Shown in pieces: positions 35,543-45,086 of a stretch of 64,000 bases of DNA (positions are counted from its first letter, which is position 1; every line of letters begins with the position of its first letter). Below the pieces are notes generated by a model that was not told the origin of the DNA, searched no databases, and worked only from the letters and a program-made list of their open reading frames with translations. This DNA is from JBDIAG01 sp963835085. GTDB taxonomy: Bacteria > Actinomycetota > Actinomycetes > Actinomycetales > CAWJMD01. The position numbers and the translations under genes were made by a program. The DNA is taken from positions 434,001-498,000 of the forward strand of contig CAWIED010000002.1 in assembly GCA_963835085.1 (NCBI GenBank), in the 5' to 3' direction.

Positions 35543-35834
35543 CCCGCGCCTCCGGCGGATCGCAAACCTGAGCGGCTCTGCTCCACTCGGACCACGCTCG
35601 CCGCAAGGCATACCTGCTTGGCGCGGGTGCCGCGTGCTTTGAGGTGACGTATTGCTGCGGTGCGTAGAACTTCGTGCATTGCCGGCCAAGCGCGCTGCTC
35701 CCTTTGAGTGAGCAGGCTTTCAATCTGCTGACATTCACAAGTTCGAATATGCTCTACTTGATTCATTGGCCGGGCGCGGTCTAACACCTCATTCACGCGG
35801 TCACAATTCTCTGTCCCAGAAAGGGAAAAGCACC
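35543..35834. other. Upstream region of the Roadblock gene
   Basis: No gene in about 290 bp. TTGATT (35758-35763) and TCTAAC (35780-35785), 16 bp apart, could be the Roadblock promoter. An AAAGGGAAAAG ribosome site leads to its ATG. Confidence 0.45.
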
Positions 35835-36203
35835 ATGAGCAACGTAGATGTCATCCTCAAGGAAGCCATGCAGATCGACGGCGCCATCGGGGCCGCACTC
35901 GTCGACTACGAGACGGGCATGTCGCTGGGCCAGGCGGGCGGTGGCGACCTCGACCTCGACGTGGCGGCCGCCGGTAACGCCGACGTGGTCAAGGCCAAGC
36001 TGCGCACGATGAACGCGCTCGGCCTCAACGAGAAGATCGAGGACATCCTCATCACCTTGAGCTCGCAGTACCACCTGCTGCGTCTCATCACGGCCCGCAG
36101 TGGTCAGGGCCTGTTCCTCTACATGGCGCTCGACAAGGGCAAGGCCAATCTGGCCATGGCCCGTCGTCAGCTCACCAACCTGGAGAAGGACGTCCAGGTC
36201 TGA
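35835..36203 (+). CDS. Roadblock/LC7-domain protein
   Basis: A 122-residue single-domain Roadblock/LC7 protein. Typical features are the opening helix VILKEAMQIDGAIGAALVDY, the central LNEKIEDILITLSSQYHLLRLI strand-helix and a final helix KGKANLAMARRQLTNLEKDV. In actinobacterial conservons such proteins control a Ras-like GTPase with a sensor kinase and DUF742, but none of these is nearby. It stands alone upstream of an acyl-CoA ligase, so any partner is encoded elsewhere. Confidence 0.88.
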   Translation: MSNVDVILKEAMQIDGAIGAALVDYETGMSLGQAGGGDLDLDVAAAGNADVVKAKLRTMNALGLNEKIEDILITLSSQYHLLRLITARSGQGLFLYMALDKGKANLAMARRQLTNLEKDVQV

Positions 36204-36245
36204 GCTTGATCGTGGGGCCTGCCATCGGCCCTGGTGCGGGCCGGT

Positions 36246-36296
36246 AAGACCGGCCGGACACACCCGCAAGACCGGCCCGACACACCTGCAAGACCA
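36246..36296 (+). repeat. 22-bp tandem repeat
   Basis: Units AAGACCGGCC(G/C)GACACACC(C/T)GC begin at 36246 and 36268, with a partial third at 36290. It lies in the 350-bp gap between the Roadblock and acyl-CoA ligase genes, which otherwise shows no gene. Confidence 0.85.
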
Positions 36297-36554
36297 TGGG
36301 TCGTCTGGGACGCGGCTCGTGTGGCGCCCAAGTGGAGCTGACGTTGCCCACCACTGTGTCGCCCCGGCGGGGGTCGGAGCAAGCGATTCGAACCGATCGC
36401 GCTTCGGCCTCCGCCGTCCCGTTTGGGGTACGCCCCGAGCTGTGAAATATGCCCCCAGCCGGCGCGGAGTCTGCGGCGAATCTGGCCGGAAGGCTCGCCC
36501 ACCGGGTACTCGACACGTAGGCTCATTCTGCGTTCCGAGGGCAAGGAGGCCACG

Positions 36555-38159
36555 GTGCTAGGTCAGATGCAGGACACTCCGCTGACGATCGACTCGCTGT
36601 TTCGCCACGCTGTGCGGCACTATCCCGACAAGCGCATCGCTACGAATACCGCTGCCGGAGTGCGTCGTACGACGTACCGCGACTGGGCCGCGCGCACACG
36701 ACGCATCGCGGGTCTGCTCGACCGGCTGGGTCTCGCCGCAGATGCACGGGTGGCGACCTTTGGCTGGAACACCGCCGATCACCTCTCCTTGTACTTCGCG
36801 GCGCCGGGCACAGGCCGCGTGTTGCACACGCTGAACATCCGACTCTTCGCCGAGCAGATTCGCTACATCGTCGAGCACGCCGAAGATCAGGTCATCTTCG
36901 TGGATCGTTCCCTGGCCAAGCCGTTGTCTGCTCTGATCGCCGGACAGGCGTCGGTCAAGCAGGTGTTCGTTCTCGACGACGGCGTCGGGCCGGTCGAACC
37001 GGTGGACGACTCGCGGTTCGTCGATCTCGATGCCGCGCTCACCGACGCCGACGAGCGCGAGCTGGAGACCTCGGACGAGAACGCTGCCGCCGCAATGTGT
37101 TACACCTCAGGAACCACGGGCAACCCCAAGGCAGTGGTGTACTCCCACCGCTCCGTGGTGCTGCACTCGATGGCGGTGGTGCAGCCCAACGTCTTCGGCC
37201 TCGGCGAGGTAGACGTGAGCCTGCCGATCGTGCCGATGTTTCACGCCAATGCCTGGGGGATCTGTCACGCCGCGCCCATGGTGGGCTCCGACCTGGTGTT
37301 CGCCGGCGCGATCATGACCCCACAGGCCATTGCCGATCTCATCGTCGACGAGAAGGTGACTTTCACCGCCGGCGTGCCGACCATCTGGCAAGGCGTGCTA
37401 CCCCTGCTCGCCGGGCGGGAGCACTCACTCCGCGAGATCGGCTGCGGTGGTTCCGCGGTGCCGTCCACGCTCAGCGAGAGCTACCGCGTGCAGGTGGGCC
37501 TGCCGATCCTGCAGGCCTGGGGCATGACGGAGACCTCGCCGGTCGCCTCCACGGGCAAGCTGGCCAGCCGCTACTTCGCTGCCGACGATGCCACCAAGGC
37601 CGCGCAGCGAGCCCGGGCCGGCGTGCCGCCGTACGGTGTGGAGATCCGGATCGTCGAGGCCGGCACCGTCGACGAGCAGCCGTGGGACGATACCGCCACC
37701 GGCGAACTGCAGGTGCGCGGCCCTTGGTGCGCCAAGGACTATTACAACGCCGGCGACGGCGTCGTGCTGAGCACCGACGACGGTTGGATGAAGACGGGCG
37801 ATGTGGCGGCCGTCGACTCCTACGGCTCCATCAGGATCGTCGACCGCACCAAGGATCTGATCAAGTCGGGCGGGGAGTGGATCAGCTCGGTCGACCTCGA
37901 GAACGCGATCATGGCGCACCCTGCCGTGGCAGAGACCGCAGTCGTAGCTGTTCCGGACGACCGGTGGGGTGAGCGTCCGCTGGCTGCGGTAGTGGTCAAG
38001 CCGGGTGCTGAGCTCACCGCGGAACAGGTGCTGGAGCACCTGCGGCCGCTGGTGGCGCCTTTCTGGTTGCCCGAACGCATCGAATTCATCGACGAGGTGC
38101 CCAAGACCAGCGTCGGAAAGTTCTCGAAGAAAGACCTGCGGGCGCGCTTCTCCGGGTGA
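36555..38159 (+). CDS. Long-chain fatty acid-CoA ligase (AMP-forming)
   Basis: A 534-residue acyl-activating enzyme that makes acyl-CoA from fatty acid, ATP and CoA. The P-loop MCYTSGTTGNPKAVVYSH, the LQAWGMTETSP motif, DDGWMKTGD and the C-terminal lysine in KTSVGKFSKKDLR are all present. It belongs to the medium/long-chain FadD-like clade (FHANAWGICHA). GTG 36555 is chosen because an AAGGAGG site ends 4 bp before it. Activated acyl chains could feed beta-oxidation or, via hydroxyacyl-CoA, the PHA synthase. Confidence 0.92.
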   Translation: MLGQMQDTPLTIDSLFRHAVRHYPDKRIATNTAAGVRRTTYRDWAARTRRIAGLLDRLGLAADARVATFGWNTADHLSLYFAAPGTGRVLHTLNIRLFAEQIRYIVEHAEDQVIFVDRSLAKPLSALIAGQASVKQVFVLDDGVGPVEPVDDSRFVDLDAALTDADERELETSDENAAAAMCYTSGTTGNPKAVVYSHRSVVLHSMAVVQPNVFGLGEVDVSLPIVPMFHANAWGICHAAPMVGSDLVFAGAIMTPQAIADLIVDEKVTFTAGVPTIWQGVLPLLAGREHSLREIGCGGSAVPSTLSESYRVQVGLPILQAWGMTETSPVASTGKLASRYFAADDATKAAQRARAGVPPYGVEIRIVEAGTVDEQPWDDTATGELQVRGPWCAKDYYNAGDGVVLSTDDGWMKTGDVAAVDSYGSIRIVDRTKDLIKSGGEWISSVDLENAIMAHPAVAETAVVAVPDDRWGERPLAAVVVKPGAELTAEQVLEHLRPLVAPFWLPERIEFIDEVPKTSVGKFSKKDLRARFSG

Positions 38160-38242
38160 TCCGGTGCAGGTGAACCAGTGGAGCTTGAACCCGCGCGGGT
38201 GCGCTATCGTCCGCAACCCGAGCTCCTGACGGAAGGTCCACG

Positions 38243-39538
38243 ATGAGTGAGGTTCTCGACGCCATCGAGATCAAGAAGAACGGCGGAGAGCTTGACGAGG
38301 CGACCATTCGCAGCGTCGTCAACGGCTATACCGCCGGCACCGTGCCCGACTATCAGATGGCCGCCTTGCTGATGGCCATCAGGCTGCGTGGAATGACCTT
38401 CGACGAGACACTCACCCTCACCTCGGTGATGGCAGACTCCGGAGAACGCTATTCGTTTCCGGATTGTGTCGACAAGCACTCCACAGGAGGCGTGGGCGAC
38501 AAGGTCACCCTGACGGCTCTGCCGCTCGTAGCCGCCTGCGGAGTGCCGGTTGCCAAGCTCTCGGGTCGAGGCCTGGGCATTACCGGCGGCACTATCGACA
38601 AGCTCGAGTCCATCCCCGGTTGGAGCAGTGAGCTCAGCACGGCCACCTTCGCCGATCAGGTGCGGTCGGTGGGGCTCGTCGTAGGCTCGGCCGGCGAGCT
38701 TGCCCCCGCCGACAAAGCGATCTACGCGTTGCGCGACATCACCGGCACCGTCGACTCGCTGCCTCTGATCGGCAGCAGCATCGTCTCCAAGAAGGTGGCC
38801 ACCGGGGCCGGGCATCTGCTCTACGACGTCAAGGCCGGCTCGGGAGCCTTCATGAAATCGGTGCCTGAAGCCCGTGAACTGGCTGAGCTGCTGGTGCGGT
38901 TGAGTGACGCCTTGGGCGTTACTGCATCGGCGGTGATCACCGACATGAGCAGCGCTCTGGGCTCGGCGATCGGCAACGCGTTGGAAGTGCGCGAGGCAGT
39001 CGCCTTTCTCCGCGGCGAGGCGGTGGCCACCGATCTTGCCGAGGTAGCGGTGGACGAGGCCGTCATGCTGCTGCGCTTGCACGGGGTGCGCGACGCACCC
39101 GAACAGGTCGTGCACGCGTTGACAAGTGGAGCCGGCTACGACAAGTTCTGCCAGTTCGTGGCCGCACAGGGCGGTGACGTCGACGCCCTGCACAGGCTCC
39201 CGATCTCTGACCAGATAAGCGAAGTGACCTCTCCTGCTGCAGGCTTCGTGCACAGCTTCGACGCCTTGGCGCTGGCGCGGGCGGCATTGGAGCTCGGAGC
39301 CGGCCGGCAGCAGAAGTCTGATCCGCTCGACCACGGGGTGGGGGTGGAGGTACTGGTGAGAGTGGGCGATGAGGTGGCTGCCGGACAGCCGGTGGCCCGG
39401 ATCTACGGCGAACGCGCGCTGCCCGTCGTCTCGGCATTCGTGGCCCAGGCACTGACGGTTGACGAGGCCCCGATCGCCGCGCCTGCTCATATTCTCGACA
39501 GCGTGTCGCTGCCGGATGAGGAGCCGGCCTGCCGTTAG
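38243..39538 (+). CDS. deoA: Thymidine/pyrimidine-nucleoside phosphorylase
   Basis: A 431-residue nucleoside phosphorylase that splits thymidine (and often uridine) to base and deoxyribose-1-phosphate. The signature DKHSTGGVGDKVTL near residue 77, SGRGLGITGGTIDKLESIPG and SSIVSKKVATGAGHLLYDVK contain the phosphate- and base-binding residues. The C-terminal alpha/beta domain (VRVGDEVAAGQPVARI) is complete. A GGAAGG ribosome site precedes the ATG. It is the first gene of a probable pair with the CYTH gene. Confidence 0.95.
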   Translation: MSEVLDAIEIKKNGGELDEATIRSVVNGYTAGTVPDYQMAALLMAIRLRGMTFDETLTLTSVMADSGERYSFPDCVDKHSTGGVGDKVTLTALPLVAACGVPVAKLSGRGLGITGGTIDKLESIPGWSSELSTATFADQVRSVGLVVGSAGELAPADKAIYALRDITGTVDSLPLIGSSIVSKKVATGAGHLLYDVKAGSGAFMKSVPEARELAELLVRLSDALGVTASAVITDMSSALGSAIGNALEVREAVAFLRGEAVATDLAEVAVDEAVMLLRLHGVRDAPEQVVHALTSGAGYDKFCQFVAAQGGDVDALHRLPISDQISEVTSPAAGFVHSFDALALARAALELGAGRQQKSDPLDHGVGVEVLVRVGDEVAAGQPVARIYGERALPVVSAFVAQALTVDEAPIAAPAHILDSVSLPDEEPACR

Positions 39539-39598
39539 CCGATCGGCCGAGAGTCCAGGGCACGGCTCGACGGTAGAGGCCGGCTCGGTCAGACTTGA

Positions 39599-40246
39599 GT
39601 GATGGCAACCAGTAGCGCAGAGATCGAGCGGAAATACACCGTCTCTGCAGACACCGTCCTGCCCGAGTTGAGTGCAGCCGGGCTGCGCGCAGCCCCGCCA
39701 CGCACGTTCGAGCTGGTGGCCGACTACCTCGACACCAGCGACCTCGCCCTGCTGCGCAACAAGCTGACCCTGCGCCGGCGCACCGGTGGCGGCGATGAGG
39801 GATGGCACTTGAAGTTGCCCCGGGCGGCAGGTGGACGGACGGAGTACCACGCGGCGCTTCGCGTCGGCGACAACGACGATCCGAGTGCCCACGTACCCGC
39901 CGACCTGCTTGCCGTCGTGGCCGAGGTGGTGGCCGCTGCCCCGCTTCGGCAGGTAGCCCGGCTGGCGACCCGGCGCACCGAGGTCGACGTGATCGACGAT
40001 GCCGGTTCCGTCTTGGCCGTGGTCTGTGACGATCAGGTTGTCGCCACCTCCATCGACCCAGCCGACGGCACTCGAGACGAAAATCGCTGGCGGGAATGGG
40101 AAGTCGAGTTGATGGCCGGCGATGAGGCGGTGCTGAACCGGGTGGAGGCGCAACTGCTGGCGGCGGGTGCCAGACCGGCGACCAGCGTGTCCAAGCTCGC
40201 CCAGGCGCTTGCTCCCGTCCTCACCCGCCGCCGACACCTCACCTAG
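39599..40246 (+). CDS. CYTH-domain triphosphatase-like protein
   Basis: A 215-residue CYTH protein with the defining EIERKY motif near the start and alternating acidic and basic strands (LTLRRRTGG, WHLKLPR, RTEVDVID, EWEVELMAGD, SKLAQAL) that form the tunnel-like active site for tripolyphosphate or nucleotide triphosphates. No CHAD domain is attached or adjacent. The start is GTG 39599 or the immediately following ATG 39602. Confidence 0.88.
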   Translation: MMATSSAEIERKYTVSADTVLPELSAAGLRAAPPRTFELVADYLDTSDLALLRNKLTLRRRTGGGDEGWHLKLPRAAGGRTEYHAALRVGDNDDPSAHVPADLLAVVAEVVAAAPLRQVARLATRRTEVDVIDDAGSVLAVVCDDQVVATSIDPADGTRDENRWREWEVELMAGDEAVLNRVEAQLLAAGARPATSVSKLAQALAPVLTRRRHLT

Positions 40247-40744
40247 ATCAGCTATGCCACGGTCAGTCAGTGGTGAGTGAGTGGCGGATTGGCGGGTTCG
40301 TGCCGTCGTTGGGCCAGCTGACTGTCGGGGGAGCGTAAGGACCGTCCGGGGTCAGACCAGGTCGGTGTCCGGAATCCGGCGCCAGTGCCGGCCGGTGAAG
40401 CTCGGCTGAGCACAAGACTTCAGGTCGCGGCACCCAAGCGAGCCGGATTCCGGACATCCAAACGCCGGGAGCGACCGACGACCCTGCGCCTGCCCCTAAC
40501 ACCCCCGGATGCGCCGGGGTACGGCTGAGCTTGCGGTGCAGCCCGGTCGGTGTCCTGGATTCGACCTGGTTGTGCGTCCATCTGTCACGTTCTTCGCCCA
40601 TGCGTCGCCACCTTGGTGACAGCCCAGCGAACAACGTCACAGTTCGAACGATCCCATGCGGTCAACCACCTGGGCGGACTGCTCGGAGCCCCGCTGGGAG
40701 GTGCGGAGCTGCGGTCGACGGATGGCCGAATAACATCGTTGATC
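40247..40744. other. Gene-free region holding copy 2 of the dispersed repeat
   Basis: About 500 bp without a gene. It carries the 89-bp element (40367-40455) and, from 40576 to 40641, the accessory block that also follows copy 1, with 15-bp imperfect inverted ends (TGTCACGTTCTTCGC against GCGAACAACGTCACA). Confidence 0.7.
40367..40455. repeat. 89-bp dispersed element, copy 2
   Basis: The same length and the same perfect 14-bp inverted ends as copy 1; the interior shares GCCAGTGCC, GCTGAGCACA and CGGCACCCAAGCGA. It lies between convergent-side and upstream regions, outside any gene. Confidence 0.92.
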
Positions 40745-42412
40745 ATGAGCGCCACCCTGCAGGCAACCTCGCTCGCGGCCGCCCACGGTTCCCGGGTGCT
40801 GTTCGCGGAGCTCGATCTAGTGTTGGCCGAACGTGACGTCGTCGGCTTGGTGGGCGCCAATGGCGCCGGCAAGTCGAGTTTGCTCCGCATTCTGGCGGGC
40901 GAGGTGGGGCAGGAGTCGGGGACGGTGACGGTATCGCCACCCACCGCAACCGTCGGTTACCTGCCGCAGGAGCCCGATCGGAGACCCGGCGAGACCGTGG
41001 CGGGCTACCTGGCCCGGCGTACCGGGGTGAGCGCGGCGGAGCGGGAGTTGGACGAGCAGGCCCAGGCGTTGGCCGCCGAGGTGCCCGGCAGCGACGAGCG
41101 ATATGCGGTGGCGCTCGAACACTGGCTCGCCCTGGGCGGCGCCGACGTGGCGGAACGGTCTGCGCAGGTGATCGCCTCCTTGGGACTCGGCGTTCGGCTC
41201 ACCGCTGAGATGACGAGCCTGTCCGGCGGCGAAGCGGCCCGCGCCGGTCTGGCCAGTCTGCTGCTGTCGCGCTTCGACGTGGTGCTCCTCGATGAACCCA
41301 CCAACGACCTCGACCTCGACGGCCTCGAGCGACTCGAGGCGTTCGTCACCGGGTTGCGCAGCCCCGCTGTGGTGGTCTCGCACGATCGGGAGTTCCTGGC
41401 CCGGACAGTGACCAGCGTGCTCGAGATCGATCGTGCTCAGCAGCAGATCGCTTACTACTCAGGCGGTTACGACGCCTATCTCGCCGAGCGAGAGGTGGCT
41501 CGCCGGCACGCCCGCGAGGCGTACGACCAATACGCCGACACCTTGTCGGGATTGCAGGAGCGGGCCCGCACCCAGCGATCCTGGATGACAGTGGGCGTGC
41601 GCAACGCGCGCCGCAAGGCCACCGACAACGACAAGTTCATTCCGAAGTTCCGGGCCGAGACCGCCGAGAAGCAGGCGCGCAAGGCCCGTCAGACCGAGCG
41701 CATGATCGAGCGGCTCGACGAAGTGGCCGAGCCCCGCAAGGAATGGGAGCTGCGGATGACGATCGCCGCCGCCCCGCGTTCGGGCACGGTGGTGGCCTCC
41801 ATCGCCGGTGGGGTGGTGCGTCGTGCCGACGCCACGCCAGGACCTGCTTTCACCCTCGGGCCCGCGTCGGTGGAGGTGCGCTGGGCAGACCGTGTGGTGA
41901 TCACGGGCGCCAACGGCTCGGGCAAGTCGACGCTGATCGGTGCCCTGCTCGGCCGCGTGCAGTTGGACGAGGGCACGGCCGGCCTGGGCTCTGGCGTCCG
42001 GGTGGGCGAGATCGACCAGGCGAGAGCGATTCTCGGCTCCGATCTGGCACTGGCCCGGGCCTTCTCCGCCGCCGTGCCCGACTGGTCGGATGCCGACGTG
42101 CGTACTCTGTTGGCCAAGTTCGGGCTCGGTGCCGAGCAGGTGGTTCGTCCGGCCTCATCGTTGTCGCCCGGCGAGCGCACTCGGGCTGCCCTTGCCCTCC
42201 TGCAGGCCCGGGAGGTGAACCTGCTGGTGCTCGACGAACCCACCAACCACCTCGACCTGCCCGCCATCGAACAGCTGGAGCAGGCACTCGACTCGTTCCC
42301 CGGCACGATCCTGTTGGTGACACATGATCGGCGCATGCTCGAGACCGTGCGCGCCACTCGGCGGTGGCATCTCGACGCGGGGCGTCTCACGGAGACCACT
42401 CACGACAGCTGA
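40745..42412 (+). CDS. ABC-F family ATPase
   Basis: A 555-residue protein with two ABC cassettes and no membrane part. Walker A motifs GANGAGKS (about residue 38) and GANGSGKS (about 388), signatures LSGGEAARA and LSPGERTRA, and Walker B motifs LLDEPTNDLD and LDEPTNHLD are intact. The linker (ARTQRSWMTVGVRNARRK, RKARQTERMIERL) is the P-site tRNA-interaction-type linker of ABC-F translation factors. Roles range from ribosome rescue to antibiotic (macrolide/lincosamide) protection; the sequence alone does not decide. ATG 40745 fits the normal domain start. Confidence 0.9.
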   Translation: MSATLQATSLAAAHGSRVLFAELDLVLAERDVVGLVGANGAGKSSLLRILAGEVGQESGTVTVSPPTATVGYLPQEPDRRPGETVAGYLARRTGVSAAERELDEQAQALAAEVPGSDERYAVALEHWLALGGADVAERSAQVIASLGLGVRLTAEMTSLSGGEAARAGLASLLLSRFDVVLLDEPTNDLDLDGLERLEAFVTGLRSPAVVVSHDREFLARTVTSVLEIDRAQQQIAYYSGGYDAYLAEREVARRHAREAYDQYADTLSGLQERARTQRSWMTVGVRNARRKATDNDKFIPKFRAETAEKQARKARQTERMIERLDEVAEPRKEWELRMTIAAAPRSGTVVASIAGGVVRRADATPGPAFTLGPASVEVRWADRVVITGANGSGKSTLIGALLGRVQLDEGTAGLGSGVRVGEIDQARAILGSDLALARAFSAAVPDWSDADVRTLLAKFGLGAEQVVRPASSLSPGERTRAALALLQAREVNLLVLDEPTNHLDLPAIEQLEQALDSFPGTILLVTHDRRMLETVRATRRWHLDAGRLTETTHDS

Positions 42413-42574
42413 GGTTCGTGCACGGGTACATCTGGGCACAGCACAAACCCGTTGCGGTGGCTGGCGGGCTGACCGCGCGTATGGTTTTGACCCACACGCC
42501 CGCCGAAGCACACCGGGCGGTCGGGGGGTTGGGTCGATGGGTGAGGGTCGATGGGTGAGGTTCGAGGTGATCGG

Positions 42575-43643
42575 ATGACCGCCGTGACCAGACAGGTCGA
42601 ACTGCGCTCCGACAATGCAGCGGGGGTGGCTCCGGAGATTCTCGAGGCCGTTGCGGGGGCCAATGTCGGCTCAGCCCTGGCCTACGGCGGTGACGAGTGG
42701 TCGGCCCGGCTGCGCGAACGAGTGACGGAGGTCTTCGAGCACGACCGAGCGCAGATCTTCCCGGTGGTCAGCGGCACCGCCGCCAACGCGCTGGCCCTGT
42801 CGGCTCTGACACCACCGTGGGGTGCCGTGCTGTGTCACGAGGGGGCGCACATCCTGCACAACGAGGGTGGTGCAACGTCGCTGCTGAGCGGGGGCGCCGT
42901 CATGCGCGGCCTGTCTGGGCAGGGGTCGAAGCTCACCGTCGACTCGCTGCGTGCGGAGTTTGGGCGTACCGGCTGGGGTGACCCGCATAGCTCGCAACCG
43001 TCGGTGCTGTCGCTGACCTGCCCCACCGAACACGGAGCCGTCTACACCCCCGCTGAGATCAGTGCGCTGGCAGCGGTTGCCGCGCAGCGCTCCCCTGCGG
43101 GTGCACCTCGACGGCGCGCGGATCGCCAACGCGCTCGCCCGACTCGGGTGCACTCCGGCTGATCTCACCTGGCGAGCAGGTGTAGACGTGCTGACGCTGG
43201 GCGCCACCAAGAACGGTGTGCTCAGCACCGACGCGATCGTGTCTTTCGACGAGCGAGCAAGCGCTGAGTTGAGTTACCGCACCAAGCGTGCCGGCCACGT
43301 GGCGTCGAAGATGCGGTTCCAATCGGTTCAACTCGAGCGTTACCTGAGCGATGGCCTGTGGCTCGAGCTGGCGGGGCGCGCCAATGCGGTCATGGCGCGA
43401 CTGTCGGCAGGCTTGACCGCGCTCGGCATCCCGATGGTGGCGCAACCGGAGGCGAACCTGGTCTTCGTCGAGCTGTCGCGGAGCCTGGCGAGTCACCTTG
43501 CCTCGGAGGGTGTCGCCTTCTATGACGGCCTGCCTGGTGGCGACGTGGAGCTATCCCGGTTCGTCACCAGCTTTCAGACCACTGACGACGAGGTAGATCA
43601 CGTTCTGGCGGTCATTGCAGATGGGAGGGCACGTGAGAGTTGA
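42575..43643 (+). CDS. ltaE: Low-specificity L-threonine aldolase, frameshifted as read
   Basis: A PLP enzyme that splits threonine to glycine and acetaldehyde. RSDNAAGVAPEILEAV, YGGDEW, FPVVSGTAANALALS and CHEGAHILHNEGGA define the first half; RVHLDGARIANALARLG and the PLP lysine in LGATKNGVLSTDAIV the second. The halves are in different frames, joined near 43093 where a C run has one base too many. With that base removed the protein is about 355 residues, the usual length. Function is probably intact in the real genome. Confidence 0.88.
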
Positions 43644-43772
43644 TCCGGCGGTGGTGCGGGTGTTCTCGAGGCGGTGCGTCGCGGCTCCCTGCCCGTCAAC
43701 CTTGGATGAGGCGCTCAAGATCGGCCCCGCCGCCCCGCGACCGCGATCGTTCGACGCCAGGGATGCTGACGC

Positions 43773-44684
43773 GTGTTGGCGGCCGCCCTGGGTGCCTGGT
43801 TGGATCATGACGTGAGCTCTGATGAGCTGTCGTTGAACGTGCCCGGCGAACTGGTCGAGGGCCTCGTCGTGCTGGGCGCCACCCCGGTGAATGGCGGTGA
43901 CATCGCGCGTTCGTACCGGCTCGATACCGTCGACGGACCGCTGTTCGTCAAATGGCATCCCAACCCCAAGCCGGACATGTTCGCTCGTGAGGCGGCGGGC
44001 CTGCGGATGCTGCGCGAACACGCCCCGGCGCCGCTGCGGGTGCCTGAGGTGCTGCGGCAGACGCAGCACGGGCTGCTGCTGGAGTGGATCGAGCCCGGCC
44101 GCCCCCGCGCCAACACGGAGGACGACTGTGGCGTAGGGCTGGCGGGCCTGCACCGGGTGACCAATGACACCTTCGGGGCCATCGACACAGCGATGGCGGG
44201 ATATCTGGGTTCGGCCGAGATCGACCTGACGCCTACGACCGATTGGCCCGCCTTCTACGTCGAACGGCGGTTGAAACCGTTGGTAGACAAGGCAATCTCG
44301 CTCGGCGAACTGTCGTCCGACGCCCGTCGACTACTGGTTGCCCTCGCCCCGCGGGCTGCCGAGCTGTGCGGGCCCGCAGAGCCACCGGCACTGCTGCACG
44401 GTGATCTGTGGGCAGGAAACCGGTTCGTGGGTGAAGGCGGGGTGAACTGGCTGATCGATCCCGCCTGCCACTGGGGCCACCGTGAGATAGACCTGGCCAT
44501 GATGCAGCTCTTCGGCGGCTTCGGCGCTCGCTGCTTCGCCGCCTATGACCACACGTATCCGTTGGCACCAGGATGGCGGGAGCGTACGGCCTGGTACCAA
44601 TTGCCGCCATTGTTGGTGCATGCGATCCTCTTCGGCGGAGCCTATGGCGGTGCCGCTCTCGCGGCTTTGCGACGCTACAGCTGA
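43773..44684 (+). CDS. Fructosamine kinase-like protein
   Basis: A 303-residue aminoglycoside-phosphotransferase-fold kinase of the fructosamine/ketosamine-3-kinase family, which phosphorylates glycated amines for repair. NGGDIARSYRLDTVDGPLFVK carries the ATP-binding lysine. LHGDLWAGNRFVG is the catalytic loop and WLIDPACHWGHREIDLAM the metal-binding DP motif. GTG 43773 gives the longest form; GTG 43812 is an alternative that starts just before the first conserved strand. Confidence 0.88.
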   Translation: MLAAALGAWLDHDVSSDELSLNVPGELVEGLVVLGATPVNGGDIARSYRLDTVDGPLFVKWHPNPKPDMFAREAAGLRMLREHAPAPLRVPEVLRQTQHGLLLEWIEPGRPRANTEDDCGVGLAGLHRVTNDTFGAIDTAMAGYLGSAEIDLTPTTDWPAFYVERRLKPLVDKAISLGELSSDARRLLVALAPRAAELCGPAEPPALLHGDLWAGNRFVGEGGVNWLIDPACHWGHREIDLAMMQLFGGFGARCFAAYDHTYPLAPGWRERTAWYQLPPLLVHAILFGGAYGGAALAALRRYS

Positions 44685-44800
44685 CGCGGACTTCGACCTA
44701 GTCGCGTTGGAGTAATCGGAGTAGTTGTAGTTGAAGTCGTTGAGGCGATCCGGTTGGCTGGAGGTCGACCCTCTCCCGGGTCGACCCCGGAGAACTGGAG

Positions 44801-44986
44801 ATGCGCATGTCACAGCTGGTGCGTCGTCGCAACAATCGAGTCATTGCCGGCGTGTGTGGCGCCATCGCGGAACGCTTCGGCGTGAGCCCCTTTCTCGTGC
44901 GGGCGGCTTTCGTCGTCTCGTGCCTGCTGCCCGGCCCGCAGGTCCTCGTCTATCTGGCCCTCTGGGTGCTGCTGCCCAACGAGTGA
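44801..44986 (+). CDS. PspC-domain membrane protein
   Basis: A 61-residue protein that is a single PspC domain: LVRRRNNRVIAGVCGAIAERF followed by the helix FLVRAAFVVSCLLPGPQVLVYLALWVLL. PspC proteins sense or buffer membrane stress. It stands alone without pspA. Confidence 0.88.
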   Translation: MRMSQLVRRRNNRVIAGVCGAIAERFGVSPFLVRAAFVVSCLLPGPQVLVYLALWVLLPNE

Positions 44987-45086
44987 TGACGGGCAACTGG
45001 GGCCGCGGGCGACTCAAGCCGCATGCGCCTCACCCTGCATCGAGCGCTGAGCGGTCGTGAACGAGGTGTCACACGAGCCTGGTCGA

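Noticed and set aside
38204..40237. A 677-codon open frame antisense to deoA and the CYTH gene
   Set aside because: It mirrors two well-supported genes on the other strand and has no recognisable domain; long antisense frames are common in GC-rich DNA.
43615..43815. Small gene between the threonine aldolase and the fructosamine kinase
   Set aside because: The 66-codon frame overlaps both neighbours, has no family resemblance and no clear ribosome site.
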